Assembly (NCBI RefSeq): GCF_004793975.1
Contig: NZ_SRYB01000026.1
Coordinates: 6,277-70,276 of the forward strand
DNA: 64,000 nt
Reading direction: 5' to 3'
DNA from: Lepagella muris
GTDB lineage: Bacteria > Bacteroidota > Bacteroidia > Bacteroidales > Muribaculaceae
In this document: positions 1-8,212 of the stretch, in pieces
How positions within the stretch are numbered: position 1 is the first letter of the stretch
Layout: each line of letters begins with the position of its first letter
Translations under genes and position numbers: made by a program
The notes under the pieces: model-generated
Database searches by the model: none
What the model saw: the letters and a program-made list of their open reading frames with translations, nothing else
Told to the model about the DNA's origin: nothing

Positions 1-618
1 TGCTTTCTTGAAAGCAGATTCTGCGGAATCAAACTTCTTTGCATGTAGATTAATCGAACCTAACAGTTCCGTGTCATACATGAGATTTATTGAATCATTA
101 GACAAAGAGTCTGACTTAATAACCTCTGTTACGTATGGAATGGCTTGTTCATACAATCTGAGAGAATTTAACACACCGCTGATTTGACTGAGGATATTAT
201 CTCTTATTGAATTATTCATAGATTCGGTTGAAACTAAATCCAATGCATTTTGATAATAGCTTAATGCAGTAGGCATATCCCCCAAGTCATGATATACACG
301 ACCTCCGTAATACAATGCTTCTGCGTATCTGCCTAAATGCCGGTTCTTGGATTCATAATTGATAACCTTTAAAATAAGAGAGTCGGAAGTATGAGTTACA
401 AATGCCTTATCGCTGCATTTAACTAATAAGAAATCAAACAAATATTTGTCAGCATCAGACAGTTCTGAATACGGAATGGAATAAATTGAATCTAATGCTT
501 TTTGGGGATTTTTATTAACCAGGTCTGCTACTTCCGTAAGTCTGTTGTCTGGTTGGGTATTCGTGCAACAGAATAATATTGAAGAGAGAACCAATAATAA
601 AAATATACGGGTAATCAT
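1..618 (-). CDS. TPR-repeat lipoprotein, N-terminal part (cut by window edge), likely membrane-tethered regulator
   Basis: The frame is open from the ATG at 618 to base 1 (206 codons, no stop), so the C-terminus lies outside the window. The first 18 residues are a hydrophobic signal ending in adjacent cysteines (SSILFCC), as in a lipoprotein. The rest is helical with TPR-like repeats (for example YHDLGDMPTALSYYQNAL). The arrangement matches the N-terminal half of the Bacteroidetes regulators that carry periplasmic TPRs, one membrane segment, a coiled coil and a C-terminal DNA-binding domain; a second member lies at 57013-58791. The regulator role is inferred, because the membrane segment and DNA-binding domain are not visible. 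It could instead be a plain TPR lipoprotein. Confidence 0.7.
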   Translation of the reverse strand, partial: MITRIFLLLVLSSILFCCTNTQPDNRLTEVADLVNKNPQKALDSIYSIPYSELSDADKYLFDFLLVKCSDKAFVTHTSDSLILKVINYESKNRHLGRYAEALYYGGRVYHDLGDMPTALSYYQNALDLVSTESMNNSIRDNILSQISGVLNSLRLYEQAIPYVTEVIKSDSLSNDSINLMYDTELLGSINLHAKKFDSAESAFKKA

Positions 619-705
619 CGTATTGATATATATTTAAAGTTATTATGATTATAATAAAGGTAACATTGAAGTTGCAATAATTGAGGAAGATATTTTGTTG
701 GCAAC

Positions 706-727
706 TTACCCTACAAAGATAGGGTAA
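706..727 (-). promoter_or_regulatory. Inverted repeat over the -7 box of the TPR gene
   Basis: TTACCCT - 8 nt - AGGGTAA is a perfect 7-bp inverted repeat. Read on the minus strand, its loop and right arm contain TATCTTTG (714-721), a match to the Bacteroidetes -7 box TAnnTTTG, about 95 bases upstream of the ATG at 618. Candidate -33 TTTG elements lie at 734-737 and 745-748, neither at the ideal 19-21 bp. A dyad placed over a -7 box suggests an operator; this is inference. Confidence 0.4.
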
Positions 728-969
728 AAAATTCAAATATACATCAAATGAATATGGTAAAAAATTAACTCTATACTGCCTTGTATATTTCTTTATTTTT
801 TGGAAAACCATAATCAAAATCAGGTACAATTTTGGGGGCGTCATGGGGCAATCGGAGGGAAAATTCCGTGTTTTTTCAAGTTTTTTCTCCCCTCTTCGGC
901 TCATTTATTGGTCAAAAGGTGATTTTTTGGGACGATTTGGGACATTTGATAAAATTTTTTCAAAAAAAA

Positions 970-1001
970 TTTGCATTTCTTTTTTTCTCATATTAATTTT
1001 G
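970..1001 (+). promoter_or_regulatory. Bacteroidetes-type promoter without an assigned gene
   Basis: TTTG at 970-973 and TAATTTTG at 994-1001 match both consensus boxes (TTTG, TAnnTTTG) with a 20-bp gap, close to ideal. The transcript would start near 1008 and run toward the 3' end of thyA, where no protein gene exists on this strand. Confidence 0.55.
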
Positions 1002-1183
1002 CACTCGAAAACGATAAAACTCTTTTTAGTTTTTTAGTTTTCTAAAAACAAAATGGAAAATTCTCGCTTTCGAGCAGTAGAAATGCACAAATATTTCTTA
1101 TTTGACGGGTACTGAAACAAATGGATAATTAGGTGTAAATTAAAAATTAGGGAACTGATAAAATCAATTAATTAAAGCGCAAG

Positions 1184-1213
1184 TTGACGGGACGTCGTGA
1201 GACGCTCCGTCAA
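1184..1213. terminator. Hairpin terminator between thyA and the orphan promoter
   Basis: TTGACGG and CCGTCAA plus an inner CGTC/GACG stem enclose a GTGA loop, with one two-base internal loop. On the plus strand it is followed by TGATTTTTA, so it looks like a terminator for a plus-strand transcript. It also sits 6 bases after the thyA stop and could end thyA on the minus strand. Confidence 0.6.
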
Positions 1214-1219
1214 TGATTT

Positions 1220-2014
1220 TTATATACTTACCTCTCCTTTGATTGCGGGCCACGGATCGTAGTCCTCAAGCGTGAAATCCTCATAACGGAACTTGAATAT
1301 ATCCGTCACCTCCGGATTTATCTTCATCACCGGCAATTTTCTCGGCTCACGTTCAAGCTGCGTCCTGACCTGATCGAGATGATTGAGATAGATATGGGCG
1401 TCGCCAAGAGTATGGATAAATTCTCCCGGCTGTAGTCCGCACACCTGCGCCACCATCATGGTGAGCAATGCGTAGCTGGCGATATTGAAGGGCACACCAA
1501 GAAAACTGTCGCCGCTGCGCTGGTAGAGCTGCAACGATAGTTTGCCGTCGTTGACGTAGAATTGGAATAGGCTATGGCAGGGGGGCAGGTTCATGTTGTC
1601 GAGATCCGCAACGTTCCAGCTACTCACGATTATACGCCGTGAATCGGGATTGGTCTTTATCGTATGTATCGCCTCCGAGATCTGGTCGATGAATCCTCCG
1701 TCATAGTCGGGCCATGAACGCCACTGGAAACCGTAGATATGCCCTAAATTGCCATCGGGATCCGCCCATTCGTTCCAGATTCGCACACCGTGGTCCTGAA
1801 GATACTTCACGTTGGTATCGCCTGCCAGAAACCAAAGCAGCTCATAGATGACGCTCTTGAGATGCACTTTCTTTGTGGTCAGAATTGGGAAACCTTCCGA
1901 CAGGTCAAAACGCATCTGATAGCCGAACGTGGAGATCGTGCCTGTCCCGGTCCGGTCGCTCTTCTTGTGCCCCTCATCAAGGATATGACGGAGCAGTTCG
2001 AGATATTGTTTCAT
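1220..2014 (-). CDS. thyA: Thymidylate synthase
   Basis: This 264-residue protein makes dTMP from dUMP, using methylenetetrahydrofolate as methyl donor and reductant, in the cytoplasm. The length equals that of the E. coli enzyme. The nucleophile is Cys146 in LPPCHSLFQFYV; the phosphate-binding QRSGDSFLGVPFNIASYA and the C-terminal KGEVSI are intact. The dihydrofolate reductase gene that regenerates its folate lies about 15 kb away at 17192, on the same strand. A hairpin follows the stop directly. Family assignment is certain. Confidence 0.98.
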   Translation of the reverse strand: MKQYLELLRHILDEGHKKSDRTGTGTISTFGYQMRFDLSEGFPILTTKKVHLKSVIYELLWFLAGDTNVKYLQDHGVRIWNEWADPDGNLGHIYGFQWRSWPDYDGGFIDQISEAIHTIKTNPDSRRIIVSSWNVADLDNMNLPPCHSLFQFYVNDGKLSLQLYQRSGDSFLGVPFNIASYALLTMMVAQVCGLQPGEFIHTLGDAHIYLNHLDQVRTQLEREPRKLPVMKINPEVTDIFKFRYEDFTLEDYDPWPAIKGEVSI

Positions 2015-2088
2015 TTATTTTGTTATTTTTAATCTTCACCTTTACAAAACAGGGAGCACTAATAACCCCACTAACAAACAGGGATCAC

Positions 2089-2907
2089 TCATACCCCTCT
2101 CTTCACTTTGCGCACCATGGGGGTGACACGCATGTTACGGTTTACCTGAAAACGTATTGCGTCGTTCGGACAGACTTTCACGCAGTCGAAACATCTCACG
2201 CACCGGGAATTGTCGACGTGCCTGCCCACTACCTTTATGCATTGCGAGCGGCATATCTCCTCGCACTTCATGCAGTTGACGCATTTGTCGGGATCAATCT
2301 CGATATGATAGAGAGTGTTGTCGCCGAAGCATCCCAATGCCGTCCCTATAGGGCATACCATGGTGCAGAATCCGCGCCCCGTCAGCAGGGAGAAGACCAC
2401 GAGCAGCAGCAGGGAGACTATCCCGGCAATAATGCCCACGGGGACCCCCACCCCCAGCGTCAGCCATACCGCAGCCATCCTCGACGGATGAAACGCTCCA
2501 CAGATATTCTGCATGATGTGCCACGGCTCTATCGCAAACGACACCAACGTCACTCCCGCCACAAGGCAGAACAGATAGATGACGAGGAGATGATACCTGA
2601 ACTGAACCGGCTTCCTATAAGAGTAGGGACGACGCAGCGGACGGATGTATCTGCGTAGGAATATGATAAGATCCTGCAATATCCCCACCGGACATACGGC
2701 TGAACAATAGACCCTCCCGAAAAGGAACGTTATGCCAAACCATACCACAATCGCACCGAGTCCGGATGCCAGCAACGATGGGACAATCTGCACTTCCGGC
2801 ACTATCCTTGCCATCGGATGTATCGTCTCGCTTATCGCGAGATATGCCACCGCACCGATGAAGAACAGGGTGGCAAGAAAAATCCTTATTGTGCGGAGGT
2901 CTTTCAT
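2089..2907 (-). CDS. 4Fe-4S polyferredoxin membrane protein (NapH/MauN/CcoG-like)
   Basis: A 272-residue protein with several membrane segments. It has two CxxxCP motifs on loops (CSAVCPVG and CTMVCPIG) and a C-terminal two-cluster ferredoxin module (CVNCMKCEEICRSQC, then CVRCFDCVKVCP). Such proteins pass electrons between membrane quinol or cytosolic donors and a partner redox enzyme; the partner is not encoded here. I start it at the ATG at 2907 (MKDLRTIRIF) because the frame upstream has no membrane or signal character and overlaps yidC by 38 bases. It lies 97 bp downstream of yidC and may be read with it. The exact role is unknown. Confidence 0.85.
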   Translation of the reverse strand: MKDLRTIRIFLATLFFIGAVAYLAISETIHPMARIVPEVQIVPSLLASGLGAIVVWFGITFLFGRVYCSAVCPVGILQDLIIFLRRYIRPLRRPYSYRKPVQFRYHLLVIYLFCLVAGVTLVSFAIEPWHIMQNICGAFHPSRMAAVWLTLGVGVPVGIIAGIVSLLLLVVFSLLTGRGFCTMVCPIGTALGCFGDNTLYHIEIDPDKCVNCMKCEEICRSQCIKVVGRHVDNSRCVRCFDCVKVCPNDAIRFQVNRNMRVTPMVRKVKRGV

Positions 2908-3004
2908 ATTACAGCCATGTTTATTTTGATTTGACAAAAACGGGGAGCCTGTATGAACACAGTCCCCCCGTAGATATGATTCTATCCGACGTGGCGGCAG
3001 AGGA

Positions 3005-5107
3005 TCAGCGACGGTTGTTGCCGCGCTGCTTCTGCTGCTCACGCATCATAGCCTGCTGCTGACGCTGCATCTCTTCAAGGCGTGCCATGAATCCGCTCTT
3101 CTTCTTCGGCTTCTTGGCATTCTCTGCCATGGTGCGGCGCACGTCTTCCTCCTTGATCACGAAACGGAAGGCGTAGGTCTGCACGATTGTGATCAGGAGC
3201 GAGAGGAAGTAGTAGTAGGAAAGTCCGGCAGCATAGTTGTTGAAGAAGACCATGAACATGACGGGCATCAGATACATCATCCATTTCATGCCTGGCATCT
3301 GACCGGGGGTGTTCTGCATGTTGACACGCGTATAGATGATGTTGGTGACGGTCATGAGAAGACAGAAGAGGGAGATGTGGTTGCCGAAATATTCGGTCAC
3401 GAGCGGGATGTTGCCGCTCCATGAGATTATGGCGTCAGGCGCGGCAAGGTCTTTCACCCATAGGAAGCTCTGTCCGCGCAGCTCTATCGCAGAGGGGAAG
3501 AAGGAGAACATAGCGAAAAGGAGCGGCATCTGGAGCATCATCGGGAGGCAGCCTGCCATCGGGTTGGCACCCGCCTTGTTGTAGAGTGCCATCGTCTTCT
3601 GCTGGCGTATCATGGCATTCTCGTTGCCGGGATATTTCTCGTTGATTTCCTTGATATCGGGGGCGAGGATACGCATCTTTGCCTGTCCCTTGTAGCTCTT
3701 GTAGGTGAGCGGGAAGAGGACGAGCTTGATGAGTATCGTCATTATCAGGATGATTATGCCGTAGTTGGAGATGAACGAGCCGAGGAGATTGAATATCGGG
3801 ATGACTATGCCAGTGTTGATCCAACGGAAAATTGACCATCCGAGTGGGATCAGCTTGGTGAGGTTGAGGTCTTCGTCTGCCACTGTCTTCTTGTCGAGCG
3901 ACGAGAGAAGCGGATAGAGGTTAGGACCGATGAAGAGAGAGAACTGTGCCGGCACCTCTGCACGCCAGTCGTAGTCGTTGACCACTGCCTGGGTGTCGAA
4001 ACGTTTCAGCAGATAGGGGTCGTTCTTCAGGAATGTCGACTGGAAGTCGGCTGTATTGAATGCTCTCTCGCTGACAAGCACTGTAGAGAAGAACTGATTC
4101 TTGAATCCGATCCAGCGTATCTTTGCCTGACGCTCTTCGCTGTCGTTCTTGCTCTCAGAAAGATTCTCCACGGAGCCACCTGCAAACTTGTAGTAGAGTG
4201 CGGAATTTCTCTCCTCAAACATCTTTCCTTTCTCCTGACGGATAAGGTCCTGATGCCAGTTGATCTGAAGGTTGCGGTTGTTGCTCTCCACCACCTGTGC
4301 CATCCCCTGCTGCACAATCTTGATACCAACTACGTAGCTGTCGCCCTTCGGCAAGGTGTATTCTATACCCCAGAATGCACCGTCAGCCACGGGGAGCGAC
4401 ATGAGGATGGTGCTGTCGTTGACCACCTTCGGAGTGAAGTAGAGATCGGCAGAGCTTACCGACTGCGGGAGGGGTAGCTGGAAATCAAATGTATTGGAGC
4501 CGTTCTCGAAGATAACCACTCTCTCCTTGCGCTTGAGGCTTTCGTCGGGAGTGTATTCCGTGTCGTATTTCTTCAGCTCGGCACGCGTGATAGAGCCTGA
4601 TTTTGCGCTCAATTGCAGTTTAAGCACATCATTTTCCAGATTGATGATGGAGTCTGTGCCGGAGAGGAAACGGGAGAACTTGCCGTAGCGTCCCATTGAT
4701 AGTGAGGCTGTGCGCACCATCTCGATAGCCTTGCGCTGTTCCTGCACCGACATCTTCTTCAGGTCGGCACGGCATATATCCTTCCAGCTGAGGAGTTTGC
4801 CATCTACGGCAACTGTCCCACTCACGGAGTCGCCTACGGCAGTGAGATTGATCGCGCCGTCGGAGAGACGGGCTGCGTGGGTGCTGTCGGCAAGCACCAC
4901 CTGCTCGCCATGTTCAATGATATTTTTCACAAGCCATTCCTGCTCCGTGTCTGACAACGAGTCGACCGAACTTACCTGTGGAGCGGTAGCCTGAACGCTT
5001 CCGGAATCTTCCGGTTCCGATTCCGGAGTGTTTCGTGGCGTCAGCCACATGAAACCGAAAAACACTACTGCCATAAGCAGTAATCCTGTGACGGTGTTTT
5101 TATCCAT
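3005..5107 (-). CDS. yidC: Membrane protein insertase YidC
   Basis: The protein (700 residues) has the expected order: an N-terminal membrane anchor (residues 5-21), a large periplasmic beta-sandwich domain (about 50-400), the conserved five-helix insertase core (about 440-650, with LFPLTYKSYKGQAKMRILAP and NPMAGCLPMMLQMPLLFAMF) and a basic, Gln-rich tail for ribosome contact. It inserts proteins into the inner membrane, alone or with SecYEG. Length and domain order fit Gram-negative homologues. The gap upstream has a TAATTTTG box at 5231-5238 on this strand. Confidence 0.98.
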   Translation of the reverse strand: MDKNTVTGLLLMAVVFFGFMWLTPRNTPESEPEDSGSVQATAPQVSSVDSLSDTEQEWLVKNIIEHGEQVVLADSTHAARLSDGAINLTAVGDSVSGTVAVDGKLLSWKDICRADLKKMSVQEQRKAIEMVRTASLSMGRYGKFSRFLSGTDSIINLENDVLKLQLSAKSGSITRAELKKYDTEYTPDESLKRKERVVIFENGSNTFDFQLPLPQSVSSADLYFTPKVVNDSTILMSLPVADGAFWGIEYTLPKGDSYVVGIKIVQQGMAQVVESNNRNLQINWHQDLIRQEKGKMFEERNSALYYKFAGGSVENLSESKNDSEERQAKIRWIGFKNQFFSTVLVSERAFNTADFQSTFLKNDPYLLKRFDTQAVVNDYDWRAEVPAQFSLFIGPNLYPLLSSLDKKTVADEDLNLTKLIPLGWSIFRWINTGIVIPIFNLLGSFISNYGIIILIMTILIKLVLFPLTYKSYKGQAKMRILAPDIKEINEKYPGNENAMIRQQKTMALYNKAGANPMAGCLPMMLQMPLLFAMFSFFPSAIELRGQSFLWVKDLAAPDAIISWSGNIPLVTEYFGNHISLFCLLMTVTNIIYTRVNMQNTPGQMPGMKWMMYLMPVMFMVFFNNYAAGLSYYYFLSLLITIVQTYAFRFVIKEEDVRRTMAENAKKPKKKSGFMARLEEMQRQQQAMMREQQKQRGNNRR

Positions 5108-5732
5108 TATTCTTTATCTGTTGATGTTTTTGAGTTAATTCCAAGCTGTCATAGTTGCTGAAGTGGCAAAATCTGACTTCTCCCGCCGACATGCGCACTC
5201 ATCCACAATACTACATTTGCGTTTAAGTTACAAAATTAGTCAGAAATAACGGATTTTCACACCTCCCCACCCTAAAAAATCTATTTTTCCACAAAAAATA
5301 CGTAAAATCCAATCTCTCCTCCGCTTCTGATTCATATCTATTGTCGCAGAGTCGCCCAAGAAGTCGTATAAACTGATTCCGAAATGTTAAAACGCCATAC
5401 TTTCTTGTGAATTTCATCAGTCTTTTTAATTGAAGTTGTCTAAACCTCATTATGCTGGAATCCCAACATACATTCAAAGACTTCTAAATTCACTAAAAAT
5501 TCTGAAATTTCCCATATTTTAATGACAGAATTTAGGGTGAGACACATCATATTTGCGAATGGGGAAGCATTTAATACAAATCGAAATACATTTGATACAA
5601 TTTTGAAAGTGTCTTTCATTTGAATTGTATAATTTTGCAATATTTTCAAACCCATTAGCATCCGTTTAGACAATACTTCTTAATTTTTCCACGACGAATA
5701 TATTTATAACAGCCACGTAATCTCAATAAACT
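5108..5732. other. Divergent intergenic region between yidC and the propeller cluster
   Basis: About 625 bp without a credible gene. It holds a minus-strand -7-like box TAATTTTG (5231-5238) for yidC and a plus-strand TAATTTTG (5630-5637) upstream of the gene at 5733. Two short minus-strand frames (5223-5477 and 5440-5673) have no recognisable domain and high AT content, and I treat them as chance. Confidence 0.55.
5630..5637 (+). promoter_or_regulatory. -7 box for the propeller cluster
   Basis: TAATTTTG matches TAnnTTTG. A TTTG lies upstream at 5602-5605, a wider gap (24 bp) than usual. The start would be near 5644, leaving about 90 bases of leader before 5733. Confidence 0.35.
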
Positions 5733-6515
5733 ATGATGAAAAGAACCTTTTTGATTATAAGCATCGTATTTGCTTATTCATGGATTCCCACAATCGCTGA
5801 GATTCATGATGCAGTCCCTGGCTACGACCGACTTGTATATTGGTGTGAGATGTCGAAAGGGAAAACTTCCAATGATGAATATATACATGCCTACAGGGCG
5901 TCAATGGATTCGCTCGATGTGGCGGTCAACTCTCCGGAGGGATTCCAAATGACGTCAGATCCTGATGCCGAATCCCGATTGATATTCTCTCCAGATCCGC
6001 AATATCGGTCTGACCATTACGATGGTCAGGTCGGCACAAGCCTGCTCGGTCCCGTTTTTGAATCCGATGTAAAGGATGCCCTAATAGTCTATCCGTTGGC
6101 AATAGATTTCATCGGCATGTCACCCGACTACATGATGGAGACCGAACTGATCGCAGCCACCGGCAATGATTCCATCAATATTACCCCGCTGATCAACATG
6201 CTCCGTAATCCAGATAATACCAACTCCGACAAAACCTTAGTCTATGAGTATGAAGTAAAGAATCCTCTGTGGAGCGACCATAACCACTGCGTGGCATTGG
6301 CTTTGAGAAATAAAAACCACTATGCCTTCCCGATAAAAATATTCCTCAATGACGAGGGACTCAAAAATAAAGAGAAGTATATTGAGGTTGCGCTTAACAG
6401 CGTAAGATATGGCGACCAACCGAAAGCAGAATGGATCGAGAGTGAGAATCTGGTTCGTCCTGATGAAGGGGTATTTCCAATGAAAAAGCCTGTAAAATGC
6501 CACCACCACAAATAA
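5733..6515 (+). CDS. Secreted hypothetical protein
   Basis: A 260-residue protein I do not recognise. A signal peptide is visible (basic start, hydrophobic residues 5-20, likely cleavage after TIA at about 22). The mature part is acidic, rich in Asp and Tyr, without membrane segments, and ends in a His-rich tail (KCHHHK), which may bind metal. It is the first gene of a plus-strand run of beta-propeller lipoproteins and ends 10 bases before the next start, so it is probably cotranscribed with them and acts at the cell surface or in the periplasm. No catalytic motif is visible. Confidence 0.75.
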   Translation: MMKRTFLIISIVFAYSWIPTIAEIHDAVPGYDRLVYWCEMSKGKTSNDEYIHAYRASMDSLDVAVNSPEGFQMTSDPDAESRLIFSPDPQYRSDHYDGQVGTSLLGPVFESDVKDALIVYPLAIDFIGMSPDYMMETELIAATGNDSINITPLINMLRNPDNTNSDKTLVYEYEVKNPLWSDHNHCVALALRNKNHYAFPIKIFLNDEGLKNKEKYIEVALNSVRYGDQPKAEWIESENLVRPDEGVFPMKKPVKCHHHK

Positions 6516-6525
6516 CAGTTTGACA

Positions 6526-7680
6526 ATGAAGATATTATCAGTAATTACACTTATCATAGGAATCGTTTCCGTTATTTTTGTATCTTGCAACAATACTAAA
6601 AAGGGCAACGGTACAGATTTAACCACTTTATATGAGATTGATTATTCACATTCTGATCAGGCTAATACAATACCAACAATTGTTGATTCCGTGGAATTCA
6701 TTCCATTGCATGGCTCAATAGAGAATCCCATATCCGGCATTGACGAACTACAGGTGACCGACAAAGGGATATATATTCTTGACAAAAGGAAAAACAAGTT
6801 ACATGCATATTCTAAGGATGGGAATCAGCTATTCACATTACACTCAATGGGACATGCGCAACAAGAGTATCTTGAGATTGCTTGCATCGCGGTTACAGAC
6901 TCATCGGTATTTATTGTTGACAACTTCGGGAAAAAGATAAATGAGTATGGCTCCGACAACGGCATGTTCAAAAGAAGCTATAATGCCCCTATTATCATCG
7001 GGGCTATTCGCCCATTGGGTAACGGAGGTTTCATTCTTGCAGAGTTGCCAATGGAGGGAGTGAACCAAATAGAGAACTCAGACGGTAATCGGCTATACAT
7101 CGCTGACAGTTCTTTCAGCATAAAGCATTCAATCTATCCGTATGATAACCATAGAGACAAGATTGGAATGAGACGATTCCTTTCTGATAATGATTCGGTT
7201 ATTATATATTCATCAACCGGATACAACGGATTCTCAAAGATCTCTGCCAAAGACGGAAACTTTATCGGCAATGTGTCGGTTAACACTGCCCGACCATTCA
7301 ATAATATAGAGATAGCAGAAATGGATAAATCAAAGGCAAGGGATTATGTGGTAGAAAGGCGGTGGCAATTTCTAACTACAACGCCTATGATGGCAGGAAA
7401 GTATATATGCCTTTCGGTAAAGGATGAAGATACGGCAGAGCCTTGTATATACGATGAAAAATCAGGCAAACTGTATTTTAATGACAATATATCAATGCAT
7501 AATAATATGATTGCTCCTGATGATGCGTATGGAAACAGTTTTTATATTGTATATAATTTCGGAGGAGAGTTTCTGGATGATCAGTTAGATATGGGGTTTA
7601 ATCGTCCTCCGCTCGTTGCCGATTCAATTATCCGTAATGACGGCGCAGTTTTGTTGCGATATAGAATGAAGATTGACTAA
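6526..7680 (+). CDS. 6-bladed beta-propeller lipoprotein (first of four)
   Basis: A 384-residue lipoprotein: signal peptide ending in the lipobox VSC (about residue 20), then repeating blades of the Bacteroidetes 6-bladed propeller family, with the typical N-terminal strand VDSVEFIPL, the blade DKGIYILDKRKNKLHAYS and the conserved hinge GHAQQEYLEI. I start at the ATG at 6526; a TTG at 6520 is in frame two codons earlier. Family members often sit next to NVEALA peptide genes, as here (7878). Their function is unsettled; a peptide- or glycan-binding role on the outer membrane is inference. Base composition is AT-richer than the housekeeping genes. Confidence 0.85.
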   Translation: MKILSVITLIIGIVSVIFVSCNNTKKGNGTDLTTLYEIDYSHSDQANTIPTIVDSVEFIPLHGSIENPISGIDELQVTDKGIYILDKRKNKLHAYSKDGNQLFTLHSMGHAQQEYLEIACIAVTDSSVFIVDNFGKKINEYGSDNGMFKRSYNAPIIIGAIRPLGNGGFILAELPMEGVNQIENSDGNRLYIADSSFSIKHSIYPYDNHRDKIGMRRFLSDNDSVIIYSSTGYNGFSKISAKDGNFIGNVSVNTARPFNNIEIAEMDKSKARDYVVERRWQFLTTTPMMAGKYICLSVKDEDTAEPCIYDEKSGKLYFNDNISMHNNMIAPDDAYGNSFYIVYNFGGEFLDDQLDMGFNRPPLVADSIIRNDGAVLLRYRMKID

Positions 7681-7854
7681 CAACCTAAAGTCATCATGTA
7701 TCTTGGAATGGTAAAGTATCCTGTTCAGAAAAGAGACAGTGTGTTGGCAGTCATTGCGGAAAATTTGGATTTTGAAGGAACTGTTCTATCGTGAAGTCCT
7801 CAAATGATTAAACTGAATTTATCAATTTAATTCAATGACTTTTTTATAACCACA

Positions 7855-7916
7855 ATAACCTAAACAAATATTAGATTATGAATAAGAAACAAATTCTATT
7901 GTCATCTATGGAAACA
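7855..7916 (+). repeat. 62-bp direct repeat, copy 1
   Basis: The same 62 bases, with one C/T difference, recur at 9436-9497. The repeat covers 23 bases before an ATG and the first 13 codons of an NVEALA peptide gene. Confidence 0.95.
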
Positions 7917-8189
7917 GTTGCCTTGACAGCCGCAGGATATCTTGGCATAAAATCATTCAGCCAGAATAAGGATGCCTATTGTTCTCTGCTTATAGAGAAT
8001 ATCGAAGCGCTGACAGATGGTGATGATTTGCCTGAAATAATCATAATTTGTAGTGCTGAATTAGATAGGAGGTGCTTTACTCAAGGTAATCGGATTGCCA
8101 TGTGTGGGGAATATATGTATTACCGTTGCCAATATGTCGGTAATCCCACATTTGCATGCATCAATCCTCCACGTGGTAATAAAAAATAA
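7878..8189 (+). CDS. NVEALA-family peptide
   Basis: A 103-residue protein beginning MNKKQILLSS, with a short hydrophobic stretch (residues 13-25), the signature region NIEALTDGD (41-49, matching the NVEALA motif) and a C-terminal part with cysteines at 58, 66, 76, 84 and 94 plus Cys35 before the motif. This is the layout of NVEALA peptides: a leader, the family motif, then a variable Cys-rich tail. They occur beside 6-bladed propeller lipoproteins, and genes of that type flank it on both sides (6526, 8213). What these peptides do is not established. No modifying or exporting enzyme is next to it here. Confidence 0.8.
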   Translation: MNKKQILLSSMETVALTAAGYLGIKSFSQNKDAYCSLLIENIEALTDGDDLPEIIIICSAELDRRCFTQGNRIAMCGEYMYYRCQYVGNPTFACINPPRGNKK

Positions 8190-8212
8190 TTTCTATTACA
8201 AAACGGGGTACT

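Larger units (their letters stand above)
619..1219. other. Intergenic region with orphan promoter and hairpin, no convincing gene
   Basis: This AT-rich 600-bp gap holds the promoter of the TPR gene (minus), an independent plus-strand promoter at 970-1001 and a GC-rich hairpin at 1184-1213. The open frames inside it (around 515-904 minus and 843-1037 plus) are low-complexity and resemble nothing known. A 20-codon frame starts with ATG at 1053, just after the plus promoter, but it has no supporting features. Confidence 0.6.

Noticed and set aside
843..1037. Plus-strand open frame between the TPR gene and thyA
   Set aside because: Low-complexity Phe/Ser-rich translation and overlap with the orphan promoter; no protein-like features.
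1053..1115. 20-codon frame after the orphan promoter
   Set aside because: Good position for a small protein, but no signal, motif or conservation can be judged; kept only as part of the small-RNA idea.
2046..2097. Imperfect direct repeat (AACAGGGA, CACT and ACCCC words twice) between thyA and the ferredoxin gene
   Set aside because: Short and diverged; the second copy runs into coding sequence, so it may be chance.
5223..5673. Two minus-strand frames upstream of yidC
   Set aside because: AT-rich, no domain, no start context; treated as chance frames.
7696..7794. 33-codon frame between the first propeller gene and the NVEALA gene
   Set aside because: Could be the tail of a lost gene, but its translation matches nothing I recognise.
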